58,078 nt of DNA from assembly GCF_013283785.1 (NCBI RefSeq), contig NZ_JABCPZ010000041.1, positions 1 through 58,078 of the forward strand, given 5' to 3'. The stretch's first letter is position 1. Each line of letters starts with the position of its first letter. This document shows, in pieces, positions 26,115 through 34,408 of the stretch. A program made the translations under genes and the position numbers. The notes under the pieces are model-generated. The model saw only the letters and a list, made by a program, of their open reading frames with translations. It had not been told where the DNA came from and searched no databases. The DNA comes from Nonomuraea antri (GTDB lineage: Bacteria; Actinomycetota; Actinomycetes; Streptosporangiales; Streptosporangiaceae).

Positions 26115-26874
26115 ACGCCTGGAACAGCTCTTCGCGAAGTGCGGGCGGCAGCCTGCGGCCCAGCTGCGCGGGGGTCACCAGGGCGTGACCGGCGTTCCAT
26201 TCCGCCGCCGTCCCGGCGAGGAACTCCAGCGCATACCGGGCCTCCCGACGGTGCTCACCGTCCGGCCAGCCCTCGACCAGCGCCAGCACGGCGCCGGCCC
26301 GTTCGGCGACGCGGTCGAGGAGCGCGTATCCGGGTGGGCCTGGGAAGCGCTGGGCGTGCAGGTCGATGTCGCGGAAGGAGACGTCGTCGAGTTCGGCGGC
26401 GGTGAAGTCGTTGCCGCTGAAGTCGTTGCGGTCCCTGCCCAGCGCCGTCCGGAGGCGGGCGGGCGGCCGGCCGAAGAAGTTGATGTCGCGCACCGGGCCG
26501 AGGAAGACGCAGTCGACGAACTCGGCCTCCTGGGTGGCGGTCTGCCCGCGCAGGCGGGACCGGTCGAAGGTGCACCGCTCGAACCGGACGTTGCCGAAGT
26601 GGGTGAACGTCGCGAACCGGGTGCGGCGGAACACGCAGTCGCGGAAGACGGTGCGCGGCCAGGCGACGCCGTCCCACTCCTGGCCGTCGGCGCGGGTGCC
26701 GCCCAGCGACAGCTGGTCGAAGGCGGCGCCGGAGAAGTCGCAGCGCTCGAACTCGCTGTCGTGGGCGAAGAAGCCGGCGAACCGGGTCTCGGTGAAGTCC
26801 GCGTTCACCGCACGCGCCCGGTCGAAGACCACCTCGGCCTGTCGGTCACGCGACTCCCCGCGGACGGTCGTCAT
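26041..26874 (-). CDS. Pentapeptide repeat protein
   Basis: 277 residues, start ATG 26874 (an in-frame ATG at 26910 would overlap the gene before). Residues about 15-160 contain repeated A(D/N)LXX-like units centred on F or L, such as ADFTETRFAGFFAHDSEFERCDFSGAAFDQLSL and FRDCVFRRTRFATFTHFGNVRFERCTFDRSRL. These form a right-handed quadrilateral beta-helix. Some members protect DNA gyrase by mimicking DNA, but most have no known role. A helical C-terminal third follows. Seven bases after the HEAT-repeat gene stop, so translationally linked. Confidence 0.85.
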   Translation of the reverse strand: MTTVRGESRDRQAEVVFDRARAVNADFTETRFAGFFAHDSEFERCDFSGAAFDQLSLGGTRADGQEWDGVAWPRTVFRDCVFRRTRFATFTHFGNVRFERCTFDRSRLRGQTATQEAEFVDCVFLGPVRDINFFGRPPARLRTALGRDRNDFSGNDFTAAELDDVSFRDIDLHAQRFPGPPGYALLDRVAERAGAVLALVEGWPDGEHRREARYALEFLAGTAAEWNAGHALVTPAQLGRRLPPALREELFQAFRRTSSDTSRGRAAPPGEPGHVPR

Positions 26875-26881
26875 GCTGCGT

Positions 26882-27541
26882 TCATCCGGTTTCGAGCTCC
26901 CTCTCGGCATAGCGGGCGAGCTCGTCGTCGGCCACCCGTGTCGCGTGCTCCAGCAGCGTCCGGTCCATGGTGATCAGGCGCTTGGCCGCGGCGACGGCGA
27001 ACGTCGCCGTCAGCGGGTCCGGGCTGCCGAGCCGGGCCAGGATACCGTCGCGGTCGAAGGAGCCCAGGTTCTGCCCGGCCAGCCACAGGGCCGGCGTCCG
27101 CAGCGCCGGATCCGGCAGCGACGCCGCGCCCGCCGCCAGTTCCGACGGGCCGGTCGCGGTGAGGAAGTGCAGCGCCTTCCAGCGGACGGCCCGGGAGTCG
27201 TCGGCCACCGCGGCGATCGCCAGGGCGAGCGCCGGCGCGTCCTCGATGGTCGCCCAGGTCACCAGCGAGTCGATCGCCCAGAACCGCACCCCCTCCGCCG
27301 GGTGGCCGAGCAGGGGGACGGCCAGGTGCCGCAGCTCGACGCCGTGTCGGCCCTGCTCGGCGAGCAGCCAGGCGCCTGCTTCGACCGCGTCCGGGTTGTC
27401 GCTGGTCAGGAGCCTGGCCAGGTTCCTGGGCGGGTATCCCTTGCCCAGTTCGTGCAACAGGTACGAGGTGGCCTTGTCTCGCGCTCCGGCGCTCGTGTCG
27501 CCGTCGCGGATCTTCTCGATCAGCTTGTCGCCAGGGCGCAT
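26882..27541 (-). CDS. HEAT-repeat domain protein
   Basis: 219 residues made of paired helices about 30 residues long: LLTSDNPDAVEAGAWLLAEQGR, VPLLGHPAEGVRFWAIDSLVTWA, AAVADDSRAVRWKALHFLTATG and RLGSPDPLTATFAVAAAKRLI. The HPAEGVRFWAIDSL and DDSRAVRWKALHFL units are typical HEAT. Likely a protein-interaction scaffold; partner unknown. Operon with the pentapeptide repeat gene. Confidence 0.82.
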   Translation of the reverse strand: MRPGDKLIEKIRDGDTSAGARDKATSYLLHELGKGYPPRNLARLLTSDNPDAVEAGAWLLAEQGRHGVELRHLAVPLLGHPAEGVRFWAIDSLVTWATIEDAPALALAIAAVADDSRAVRWKALHFLTATGPSELAAGAASLPDPALRTPALWLAGQNLGSFDRDGILARLGSPDPLTATFAVAAAKRLITMDRTLLEHATRVADDELARYAERELETG

Positions 27542-27623
27542 GCCGCACCGGGTTCCGTTCGGCTGCTTCTCGGTCGGCGGGAGCGGCCGCTCCCCTCATG
27601 GGTTCTCCGTCCGGACGGCCGGG

Positions 27624-29558
27624 TCAGAGCAGGGCCTCGACCACGGTGCCGCCCTCGGGCGGTGAGCTGATCGTGCAGGTGCCGCCGAGTTCGGCGGCGC
27701 GTTCGCGCATCGACCGCGTCCCGACGCCCGCCCGCACGTCCGCGGGCAGTCCGGCGCCGTCGTCGGCCACCACGATACGCAGCCGCTCGCCCCGCCGCAG
27801 GGTGATCTGGCAGGTACGGGCGCCGGCGTGCCTGCGTACGTTGGTCAGCGCCTCCTGCGCGATCCGGTAGGCGGCCACCTCGACGGCGGCGGGCAGCCCG
27901 GCCAGGTCGCCTTCGACGCTCACGCCGACCTCCGGCACGGCGGACTCGCCGGCCAGCGCGCGGACGGCTCCGGCCAGGCCGAGGTCGTCCAGGGCGGGCG
28001 GGCGCAGGCCGTAGACGAGCGTCTTGATGTCGTCGGTGACGTCGGCCATGCTCGTGCCCAGTTCGGCGAGCAGGCGTTCGGCGGCGTCGGGGGCGGAGCG
28101 CAGCGACAGGCGGGCGGCGTTGATCGACATGGCCAGGCCGCCGAGCGACTGCCCGAGCCCGTCGTGCAGGTCGCGGCGCAGCCTGCGGCGCTCCTCCTCG
28201 CGGGTGGTCAGGATGCGCCGGCGCGAGCGTTGCAGGTCGGCGGTCAGCCGGACGGCGTGGGCGATGTCGGCGATGCCCGGCCGCAGCGCGGCGATCACCC
28301 GCTCGTCGTGCGCGGCCGGGAAGCGCCTGGCCTCGGGCGGGCCGATGAGCAGGCGGCCCACCTCCTCGCCGTGCCAGACCAGCGGCACCTCGCGGCACCT
28401 CTCCCCCACGTGGCCGGCCTCGACCCGCCCGCCGGGCACCCCGGGCAGGTGGACGGCGACGCCGGTGACCGCCAGCCCCTCGCGCAGGGTCTCGGCGGCG
28501 GCCGGCAGCGCGCTGGCCGGGTCGGCGGAGCGGGCCTGGCGTTCGAGTCGTTCGGTCAGCAGCCGTACGTCGCCGGCCGTGCCGTAGAACAGCCGGTCGA
28601 GCAGCCGCCGCAGGTGGCGTCTGAGCGGCTGGAAGCAGGCCCCGGCGATCAGCGCGGCCGCGACGCCGGCGATCGGGTGCCTGCCGGAGGTGAGCAGGCT
28701 GGACAGCGTGACCGCGCCGAAGTAGGCGGCGCTCAGCAGGCCGACCAGCCCGGCCGCGATCAGGGTGCGGCTGACCAGGGTGTCGATGCCGTACAGCCGG
28801 TACCGCATGATCGCCACGACGATGGCGGCCGGGATGGCCGCGGTGGTGATCATCGACAGGACGGAGAACGGCGCCCAGTGCTCGACCAGCAGGTTGGCCG
28901 CGACCGCGTAGAGCAGCCAGCCGATCTGGCGCCGCCGCTCGGCGTCCGCGGCCAGGAATCTGGCCACCAGCGACAGCAGGCACAGCGCCTCGGCGATGAC
29001 GAACTGGTTGACCGGCGTGGCGATGACGGCGTCCCACACCGGCGCCGCCCAGGACGTCTCCAGCGGGTTGGGCCCCAGCCGGGAGCCGGGCGGCGTCCGC
29101 CGGCCGATGAACGCCACCGACTGGATCACCATGAACGCGCTCACCAGGACCGCCACCGGCAGCCAGCGGCGCGAGGGCGGGCGTCCGTCCGGGTAGAGCA
29201 GCGGCAGCAGGAGGTCCACCGACAAGATGGCGAGCGCGCCGACCGCGTTCGTGACGTACAGGACGACGTGCAGGTCGGCGGGGTCGCCGCGGTAGGAGAT
29301 CCAGTCGAAGGCGGCCTGCGCGGGCCCGAGCATGGCGGTCAGGAAGCCGCCGGCGAGCATGAGCCAGCCGACGCGCAGGCGCGGGCGTTTGACCACCAGC
29401 AGCGCGCCGAGCAGCGAGTAGGCGAGCCCGGCCACGTCGTCGCCGGACACCACCCCGGGGCGCACGCGGGCCTGGGCGGGCACCGCGAACCTGGCCGCCA
29501 TGGCCACGGCGACCATGGCCGCCGCGAGTGCCGCCAGGGTGATCGCCAGCCGGCGCAT
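27624..29558 (-). CDS. Multi-pass membrane sensor histidine kinase, orphan
   Basis: 644 residues. About eight hydrophobic helices (residues 1-310) precede a GAF-like segment (about 335-410) and a HisKA_3/HATPase core. The H-box is EERRRLRRDLHDGLGQSLGG (about 460-480), the N-box QEALTNVRRHA (about 580), the G-box VVADDGAGLP and GVGTRSMRERAAELGG near the end. No response regulator lies next to it in the window, so it is an orphan here. Divergent from the GH4 gene at 29736. Confidence 0.9.
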   Translation of the reverse strand: MRRLAITLAALAAAMVAVAMAARFAVPAQARVRPGVVSGDDVAGLAYSLLGALLVVKRPRLRVGWLMLAGGFLTAMLGPAQAAFDWISYRGDPADLHVVLYVTNAVGALAILSVDLLLPLLYPDGRPPSRRWLPVAVLVSAFMVIQSVAFIGRRTPPGSRLGPNPLETSWAAPVWDAVIATPVNQFVIAEALCLLSLVARFLAADAERRRQIGWLLYAVAANLLVEHWAPFSVLSMITTAAIPAAIVVAIMRYRLYGIDTLVSRTLIAAGLVGLLSAAYFGAVTLSSLLTSGRHPIAGVAAALIAGACFQPLRRHLRRLLDRLFYGTAGDVRLLTERLERQARSADPASALPAAAETLREGLAVTGVAVHLPGVPGGRVEAGHVGERCREVPLVWHGEEVGRLLIGPPEARRFPAAHDERVIAALRPGIADIAHAVRLTADLQRSRRRILTTREEERRRLRRDLHDGLGQSLGGLAMSINAARLSLRSAPDAAERLLAELGTSMADVTDDIKTLVYGLRPPALDDLGLAGAVRALAGESAVPEVGVSVEGDLAGLPAAVEVAAYRIAQEALTNVRRHAGARTCQITLRRGERLRIVVADDGAGLPADVRAGVGTRSMRERAAELGGTCTISSPPEGGTVVEALL

Positions 29559-29655
29559 CCCACTCGTCCTCTCCGAACCGCCTTCCCTCTGACAGGGCGT
29601 GGCCGGACGATATCGGATGAAGGACCCCCATCGGTAAGCCGCCGCACGTCCCGAA

Positions 29656-29709
29656 TTGACCGAACACTCCCTGACTTCCTAGATTGCCCCGGTTAGGAAA
29701 GTTTCCTAA
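29656..29709 (+). promoter_or_regulatory. GH4 promoter with ROK-like operator
   Basis: A -35 TTGACC (29656-29661), 18-bp spacer and -10 TAGATT (29680-29685) form a housekeeping promoter. A perfect palindrome TTAGGAAA-G-TTTCCTAA (29693-29709) lies at the expected start site. The palindrome resembles ROK-family operators in actinobacteria. Repressor binding there would block initiation. Confidence 0.65.
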
Positions 29710-29735
29710 TTGGTTGACCATGGAAGGAGACGGGG

Positions 29736-30986
29736 ATGAAACTCGCTGTTGTCGGAGGCGGTTCGACGTACACGCCGGAGCTGATCGACGGTTTCGCCCG
29801 CCTGCGTGACGAGCTCCCGCTGACCGAGATCGCGCTCGTCGATCCCGACGCCACCCGGCTGGACCTGGTGGCGGGCGTCTCGCGCCGCATGCTGGCCAGG
29901 GCCGGGCACCCGGCTCGGGTGGTGGCCACCGCGGACGTCCAGCGTGGCGTCGAAGGCGCGCAGGCGGTGTTGTTCCAGCTCAGGGTGGGCGGCCAGGCGG
30001 CACGCCAGGTCGATGAGACCTTCCCGCTGGAGTGCGGCTGCGTCGGGCAGGAGACCACCGGCGCGGGCGGACTGGCCAAGGCGCTGCGTACGGTGCCGGT
30101 CGTGCTCGACCTGGCCGAGCAGGTCAGGACGCACGCGCCGGACGCCTGGATCGTCGACTTCACCAACCCCGTCGGCATCGTGACCAGGGCCCTGCTGGAC
30201 GCCGGGCACCGCGCGATCGGCCTGTGCAACGTGGCGATCGGCTTCCAGCGCCGCTTCGCCGCCCACCTCGGCCTGGCGCCGGAGCGGGTCCGGCTGGGCC
30301 ACGTCGGGCTCAACCACCTGACCTGGGAGCGCACGGTCCACGTGGACGGCGAGGACGTGCTGCCCCGCCTGATCGCCGAGCACGGGCAGGCCATCGCCGA
30401 CGACCTGCACCTGCCGCTGGAGCTGATCCAGCGGCTGCGGACCGTGCCCTCCTACTACCTGCGCTACTTCTACGCCCACGACCTGGTGGTCGAGGAGCAG
30501 CGGCGGCAGCCCTCGCGGGCCGCCGAGGTCGCCGCGCTGGAGGAGGAGCTGCTGCGTCTCTACGCCGATCCGGCCGTCGACACCAAGCCCGAGGCGCTGG
30601 CCAAGCGCGGCGGCGCGTTCTACTCCGAGGCCGCCGTGGCGCTCATCGCCTCGCTGCTCGGCGATCGCGGGGACGTCCAGGTGGTCAACACCCGCAACGC
30701 GGGCACGCTGCCCTTCCTGTCCGACGAGGCGGTCATCGAGGTGCCCGCGACGATCACCAAGGACGGCGCCGTGCCGCTGCCCGTCGACCCGGTGGAGCCG
30801 CTCTACGCCGGCCTGATCGCGGGCGTGTCCGCCTACGAGGAGCTGGCGCTGCAGGCGGCCCTGCACGGCGGCGCGGACCGGGTGCGCAACGCGCTGCTGG
30901 CGCACCCGCTGGTCGGCCAGGAGGCGATCGCCGCCGAGCTGACCACCCTGCTCCTGGAGAACAACGGGCGGTACCTGTCGTGGTGA
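29736..30986 (+). CDS. GH4 6-phospho-beta-glucosidase-like (possibly 6-phosphochitobiose) hydrolase
   Basis: 416 residues, start ATG 29736 behind AAGGAG. GH4 enzymes use NAD+ and a divalent metal, often Mn2+, to open 6-phosphoglycosides. Seen here: NAD motif VVGGGSTYTPELIDGF (about 4-20), QETTGAGGLAKALRTVPV, metal-ligand Cys in GLCNVAIG (about 166) and His in GLNHL (about 193), and RGGAFYSEAAVALI. The last two and the QLRVGGQAARQVDE segment are close in pattern to ChbF of E. coli. Followed by a BadF-type kinase and the NgcEFG-like importer, which suggests the substrate is an imported amino-sugar disaccharide. Confidence 0.88.
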   Translation: MKLAVVGGGSTYTPELIDGFARLRDELPLTEIALVDPDATRLDLVAGVSRRMLARAGHPARVVATADVQRGVEGAQAVLFQLRVGGQAARQVDETFPLECGCVGQETTGAGGLAKALRTVPVVLDLAEQVRTHAPDAWIVDFTNPVGIVTRALLDAGHRAIGLCNVAIGFQRRFAAHLGLAPERVRLGHVGLNHLTWERTVHVDGEDVLPRLIAEHGQAIADDLHLPLELIQRLRTVPSYYLRYFYAHDLVVEEQRRQPSRAAEVAALEEELLRLYADPAVDTKPEALAKRGGAFYSEAAVALIASLLGDRGDVQVVNTRNAGTLPFLSDEAVIEVPATITKDGAVPLPVDPVEPLYAGLIAGVSAYEELALQAALHGGADRVRNALLAHPLVGQEAIAAELTTLLLENNGRYLSW

Positions 30987-31045
30987 ACCCGCTGATGGAC
31001 GAGGACGGGCGGTGCCTGCCGTGGTGAACGTGCTGGCCGTGGACG
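30964..31045 (+). repeat. 41-bp tandem duplication at the GH4/kinase junction
   Basis: The stretch beginning ACGGGCGGT.CCTG at 30964 recurs 41 bases later at 31005 with two substitutions. It copies the end of the GH4 gene (GRYLSW, stop) and leaves a spare GTG start for the kinase. Confidence 0.6.
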
Positions 31046-31971
31046 GCGGCAACAGCAAGACCGACGTGCTGCTGCTGAACGAGCGCGGCGAGATCCTGGC
31101 CCGCGGCCGGGGCGGCCCCTTCGTGCCGCAGAGCGCGGGCGCCGGCCAGGCCGCCAGGGTCGTCGAGGACGTCGTACGCGGCCTGGACGGCTTCACCGGC
31201 CAGGCCGACCACCTGGTCGCCTTCCTGGCCGGGGCCGACCTGCCCGAGGAGGAGCACGAGCTGGCGACCGCCCTGTCGGGCCGCGGCCTGGCCCGCGACG
31301 TGCTGGTGCGCAACGACACCTTCGCCCTGCTGCGCTCGGGCGCGTCGGGCCCGTGGGGCGTCGCGGTGGTGTGCGGGGCGGGCATCAACGCGGTCGGCGT
31401 CTCCCCCGGCGGGCGGCTGGCCAGGTTCCTGTCGCTCGGGGCGATCAGCGGCGACTGGGGCGGCGGTCTCGGGCTGTCGTCCGAGACGTTGTGGCACGCC
31501 GTGCGCGCCGAGGACGGCCGGGGCGCGCCGACCGAGCTGGCCGAGCTGGTCAGGTCGCACTTCGGCGCGGAAACGGTCGAGCAGGTGGTCATCGACCTGC
31601 ATCGCGGCGTGCTCGCGCGGGAGCGGCTGATGGAGCTGACGCCGGGCCTGTTCAAGGTGGCCGCGGACGGCGACGCGATCGCGCGCGGCCTGGTCGAGCG
31701 GATGGCCGACGAGATCGTGGCGATGGCCAGGGTCTGTCTCACCCGGCTCGACCTGCTCGGCACGCCGACCGAGGTGGTGCTGGGCGGCGGGATCCTGCAG
31801 GCCCGCGACCCGCTGCTGACCGCGCTGCTCGACGAGCGGTTCGCCGCCGAGGCGCCGCTGGCCGAGCGGGTCGTCGCCGAGCTGCCGCCCATCGCGGGCG
31901 CGGCGCTGAGCGCGCTGGACCACATCGGCGCGGGCGAGGACGCCAAGGCCCGGCTGCGCGGCCGGTTCTGA
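31012..31971 (+). CDS. BadF/BadG/N-acetylglucosamine kinase family ATPase
   Basis: 319 residues from GTG 31012, which has GAGG seven bases upstream; GTG 31024 also reads well (VNVLAVDGGNSKTDV). ASKHA-fold sugar kinase: phosphate-1 loop AVDGGNSKTDVLL, phosphate-2 region VVCGAGINAVGVSPGG, then ISGDWGGGLGLSSETLWHA and adenosine loop VVLGGGILQ. Family members phosphorylate GlcNAc or related sugars at O-6. Between the GH4 and the ABC importer genes, so its likely substrate is GlcNAc or an imported disaccharide. Confidence 0.85.
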   Translation: MPAVVNVLAVDGGNSKTDVLLLNERGEILARGRGGPFVPQSAGAGQAARVVEDVVRGLDGFTGQADHLVAFLAGADLPEEEHELATALSGRGLARDVLVRNDTFALLRSGASGPWGVAVVCGAGINAVGVSPGGRLARFLSLGAISGDWGGGLGLSSETLWHAVRAEDGRGAPTELAELVRSHFGAETVEQVVIDLHRGVLARERLMELTPGLFKVAADGDAIARGLVERMADEIVAMARVCLTRLDLLGTPTEVVLGGGILQARDPLLTALLDERFAAEAPLAERVVAELPPIAGAALSALDHIGAGEDAKARLRGRF

Positions 31972-32002
31972 ATCCGGGCGATTCCCGGCTCCCGTCACCT
32001 CC

Positions 32003-32070
32003 TTGACGGGCGCGGGAATCCCCTCCTATAGTCGGCCGCTAACCGTCTGGAAGGTATCCGGACGGTTAGC
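32003..32070 (+). promoter_or_regulatory. ngcE promoter and operator
   Basis: A -35 TTGACG (32003-32008), an 18-bp spacer and a -10 TATAGT (32027-32032) precede a dyad GCTAACCGTC-N13-GACGGTTAGC (32038-32070), which covers the transcription start and early leader. This sequence differs from the TTAGGAAA-type palindrome ahead of GH4. Confidence 0.7.
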
Positions 32071-32085
32071 GTCCAGGAGGAAGCA

Positions 32086-33498
32086 ATGTCCCCTACCCGC
32101 CGCGACGTCCTGCGCGGGCTCGGCCTCGCCGCGCTGGCCACCCCCCTCGCCGCCTGTGCCACCACCGGCCGCGGCGCCGCCGCCCCCTCGCCCACCGCCT
32201 CCGCCGCCGCGACCTCCGCGGCCAACCCGTTCGGCGTGGACGCCGCCCGGCAGCTCGAAGTCGTCATCTTCAGCGGCGGCAACGGCGACAAGTACGCCGT
32301 GGACCTGCACCAGGCCGGCTACCGCAAGCTGCACCCGCAGGCCCCGATCAAGCACGTCGCCACCCAGAAGGTCGGCACCCAGCTGCGCCCCCGCTTCATC
32401 GCCGGCGACGTGCCCGACGTGGTCAACAACTCCGGACCGGAAGCGCTCGACCTGCAGTCGCTGGTCCAGGAGGGCCACCTGGCCGACCTCACCCCGCTGT
32501 TCGAGGCCCCGTCGCTGGCCTTCCCCGACAAGAAGGTCAAGGACACGCTGGTCGGCGGCGCGTACGAGAACTCGCTCATCGACGGCGTGCCGCGCGTGCT
32601 GCAGTACACCGTCGCCCACCGCGCGCTCTGGTACAACGCCAAGCTCTTCGCGGCCAAGGGCTGGAACGTTCCCAAGACCTGGGCCGAGTTCAACGCGCTC
32701 GGTGAGGAGGCGAAGAAGGCCGGGATCGCGCTGTTCGCCTACCCCGGCCAGGTCGGCCCCTTCTACCAGCTGTGGAACCTCGTCTACAGCGCCGCCAAGA
32801 TCGGCGGCAACCAGGTCATCATCGACATCGACAACCTGGCCGACGGCGCCTGGACCGCCGAACCGGTCAAGCAGGCCGTCGCCGCCTGGGCGCAGATCCA
32901 GAAGGACTACGGCGACAAGGCCTACTTCGGCCTCGACCACACCCAGACCCAGGTCAAGCACCTGCAGGACAAGGTCCTGTTCTACCCGTGCGGCTCCTGG
33001 CTGGAGAACGAGATGGCCAAGGACAAGCCGGACACCTTCGAGTACGCCATCGCGCCCGTCCCGAGCATCACCGCCGCCGACGTCCTGCCGTACGAGGCGA
33101 TCATGATCGGCGTCTCGGAGTCCTTCTTCGTCTCCGCCAAGGGCAAGAACCCGCAGGGCGGCCTGGAGTACCTGCGCGTGATGCTGTCCAAGGACGGCGC
33201 GCGCGGCTACACCGAGATGACCAAGAACCTCACCATCGTCAACGGCCTGGTCGACGGCCTGCAGCTCACCTCCGCCGTCAACAGCGCCGCCAAGGCCCAG
33301 GAGGCCGCGGGCAAGAACACCATCACCGACGCCCGCTTCGAGACCTGGTACAAGGAGCTGTTCGACCACGGGCAGACCCAGACCAACTCGGTCATGGCCG
33401 GGCGCATCACCGCCGAGGAGTTCTGCGCCAACATGCAGAAGAAGGCCGACGAGCTGAAGGCCGACTCCTCCATCGCCAAGCAGACCAGGAGCGTCTGA
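32086..33498 (+). CDS. ngcE: N-acetylglucosamine/chitobiose ABC transporter solute-binding lipoprotein (NgcE-like)
   Basis: 470 residues, start ATG 32086 behind AGGAGG. The N-terminus has a twin-arginine start (RRDVLRGLG) and a lipobox LAAC with lipidated C24, so it is an exported lipoprotein. The mature part follows the sugar-binding family 1 layout: VVIFSGGNGDKYAVDLHQAGYRKLHPQ, RFIAGDVPDVVNNSG, and LFYPCGSWLENEM. NgcE binds GlcNAc and chitobiose in Streptomyces. First gene of ngcE-F-G-ROK-PIG-L. No ATPase is encoded, so it probably shares a general one such as MsiK. Confidence 0.88.
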   Translation: MSPTRRDVLRGLGLAALATPLAACATTGRGAAAPSPTASAAATSAANPFGVDAARQLEVVIFSGGNGDKYAVDLHQAGYRKLHPQAPIKHVATQKVGTQLRPRFIAGDVPDVVNNSGPEALDLQSLVQEGHLADLTPLFEAPSLAFPDKKVKDTLVGGAYENSLIDGVPRVLQYTVAHRALWYNAKLFAAKGWNVPKTWAEFNALGEEAKKAGIALFAYPGQVGPFYQLWNLVYSAAKIGGNQVIIDIDNLADGAWTAEPVKQAVAAWAQIQKDYGDKAYFGLDHTQTQVKHLQDKVLFYPCGSWLENEMAKDKPDTFEYAIAPVPSITAADVLPYEAIMIGVSESFFVSAKGKNPQGGLEYLRVMLSKDGARGYTEMTKNLTIVNGLVDGLQLTSAVNSAAKAQEAAGKNTITDARFETWYKELFDHGQTQTNSVMAGRITAEEFCANMQKKADELKADSSIAKQTRSV

Positions 33499-33501
33499 CC
33501 G

Positions 33502-34407
33502 ATGCGGCGGCACGGCTTCGTGGCGGGGTTCCTGCTCCTGCCCGTCCTTCTCTACGTCGTCTTCGTGATCAGCCCGTACGCGCAGGCGTTCCAGATCGCG
33601 CTGACCGACTGGCGCGGGGTCTCGGCGGGACTCGACTACGTCGGGCTGGACAACTTCCTGCGGATGTTCGGCAACGACACCTTCTGGCAGGCGGTCCGCA
33701 ACCACGCGGTCCTGCTCGTGGCCATGCCGCTGGCCACCGTCTCACTCGCGCTGCTGTTCGCCTACCTGCTCAACGCGGCCGGCGGCGCGCGCGGGGGGAC
33801 GATGACCGGGGTCAGGGGCTCCGGCTTCTACCGGGTCGTGTTCTTCCTGCCCCAGGTGCTCGCGGTGGCGGTGGTCGGCGTGCTGTTCAAGGCCGTCTAC
33901 CGCCCCGACTCCAGCGGGGTGATCAACGGCGCGCTCGTCCGGCTCGGGCTGGAGCCGGTCGGCTGGCTGACCGACCAGCGGCTCGCGCTCTGGTCGATCA
34001 TCGCCGTCATGGTCTGGCAGGCGGTCGGCTTCTACGTGGTGCTCTTCTCCGCGGGCATGGCCGCCATCCCGAAGGACGTCTTCGAGGCGGCCTCGCTCGA
34101 CGGCGCCGGCCGGGTGCGGACCTTCTTCTCCATCACCCTGCCGCTGCTGTGGGACACCGTCCAGGTCGGCTGGATCTATCTCGGCATCGCCGCCTTCGAC
34201 GGGTTCGCCCTGGTCAACGTGCTGTCGATGGAGCAGGGCGGGCCGGACGGCGCGACCGCGGTGCTGGCCACCGAGATCTACAAGAACGCCTTCGGCTACT
34301 CACGTTTCGGTTACGCCTCGGCGCTCGGCGTGGCGCTGTTCTTCCTGACCCTCACCTTCGCCGCGCTGACGATGCGGGTCACCAGGCGAGAGAGGATCGT
34401 CTACTGA
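33502..34407 (+). CDS. ngcF: Sugar ABC transporter permease (NgcF-like)
   Basis: 301 residues with six membrane helices. Starts ATG 33502, three bases after ngcE. The N-terminus (MRRHGFVAGFLLLPVLLYVVFVISPYAQAFQIALTDW) is typical of MalF-type permeases, and the EAA loop reads EAASLDGAGRVRTFFSITLPLL (about 195-215), which docks the ATPase. Inner-membrane channel half for the NgcE substrate. Confidence 0.9.
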   Translation: MRRHGFVAGFLLLPVLLYVVFVISPYAQAFQIALTDWRGVSAGLDYVGLDNFLRMFGNDTFWQAVRNHAVLLVAMPLATVSLALLFAYLLNAAGGARGGTMTGVRGSGFYRVVFFLPQVLAVAVVGVLFKAVYRPDSSGVINGALVRLGLEPVGWLTDQRLALWSIIAVMVWQAVGFYVVLFSAGMAAIPKDVFEAASLDGAGRVRTFFSITLPLLWDTVQVGWIYLGIAAFDGFALVNVLSMEQGGPDGATAVLATEIYKNAFGYSRFGYASALGVALFFLTLTFAALTMRVTRRERIVY

Positions 34408-34408
34408 C

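Noticed and set aside
27828..29696. Plus-strand open frame antisense to the orphan histidine kinase
   Set aside because: Composition is RQGDH-rich and shadow-like; the kinase motifs are on the minus strand.
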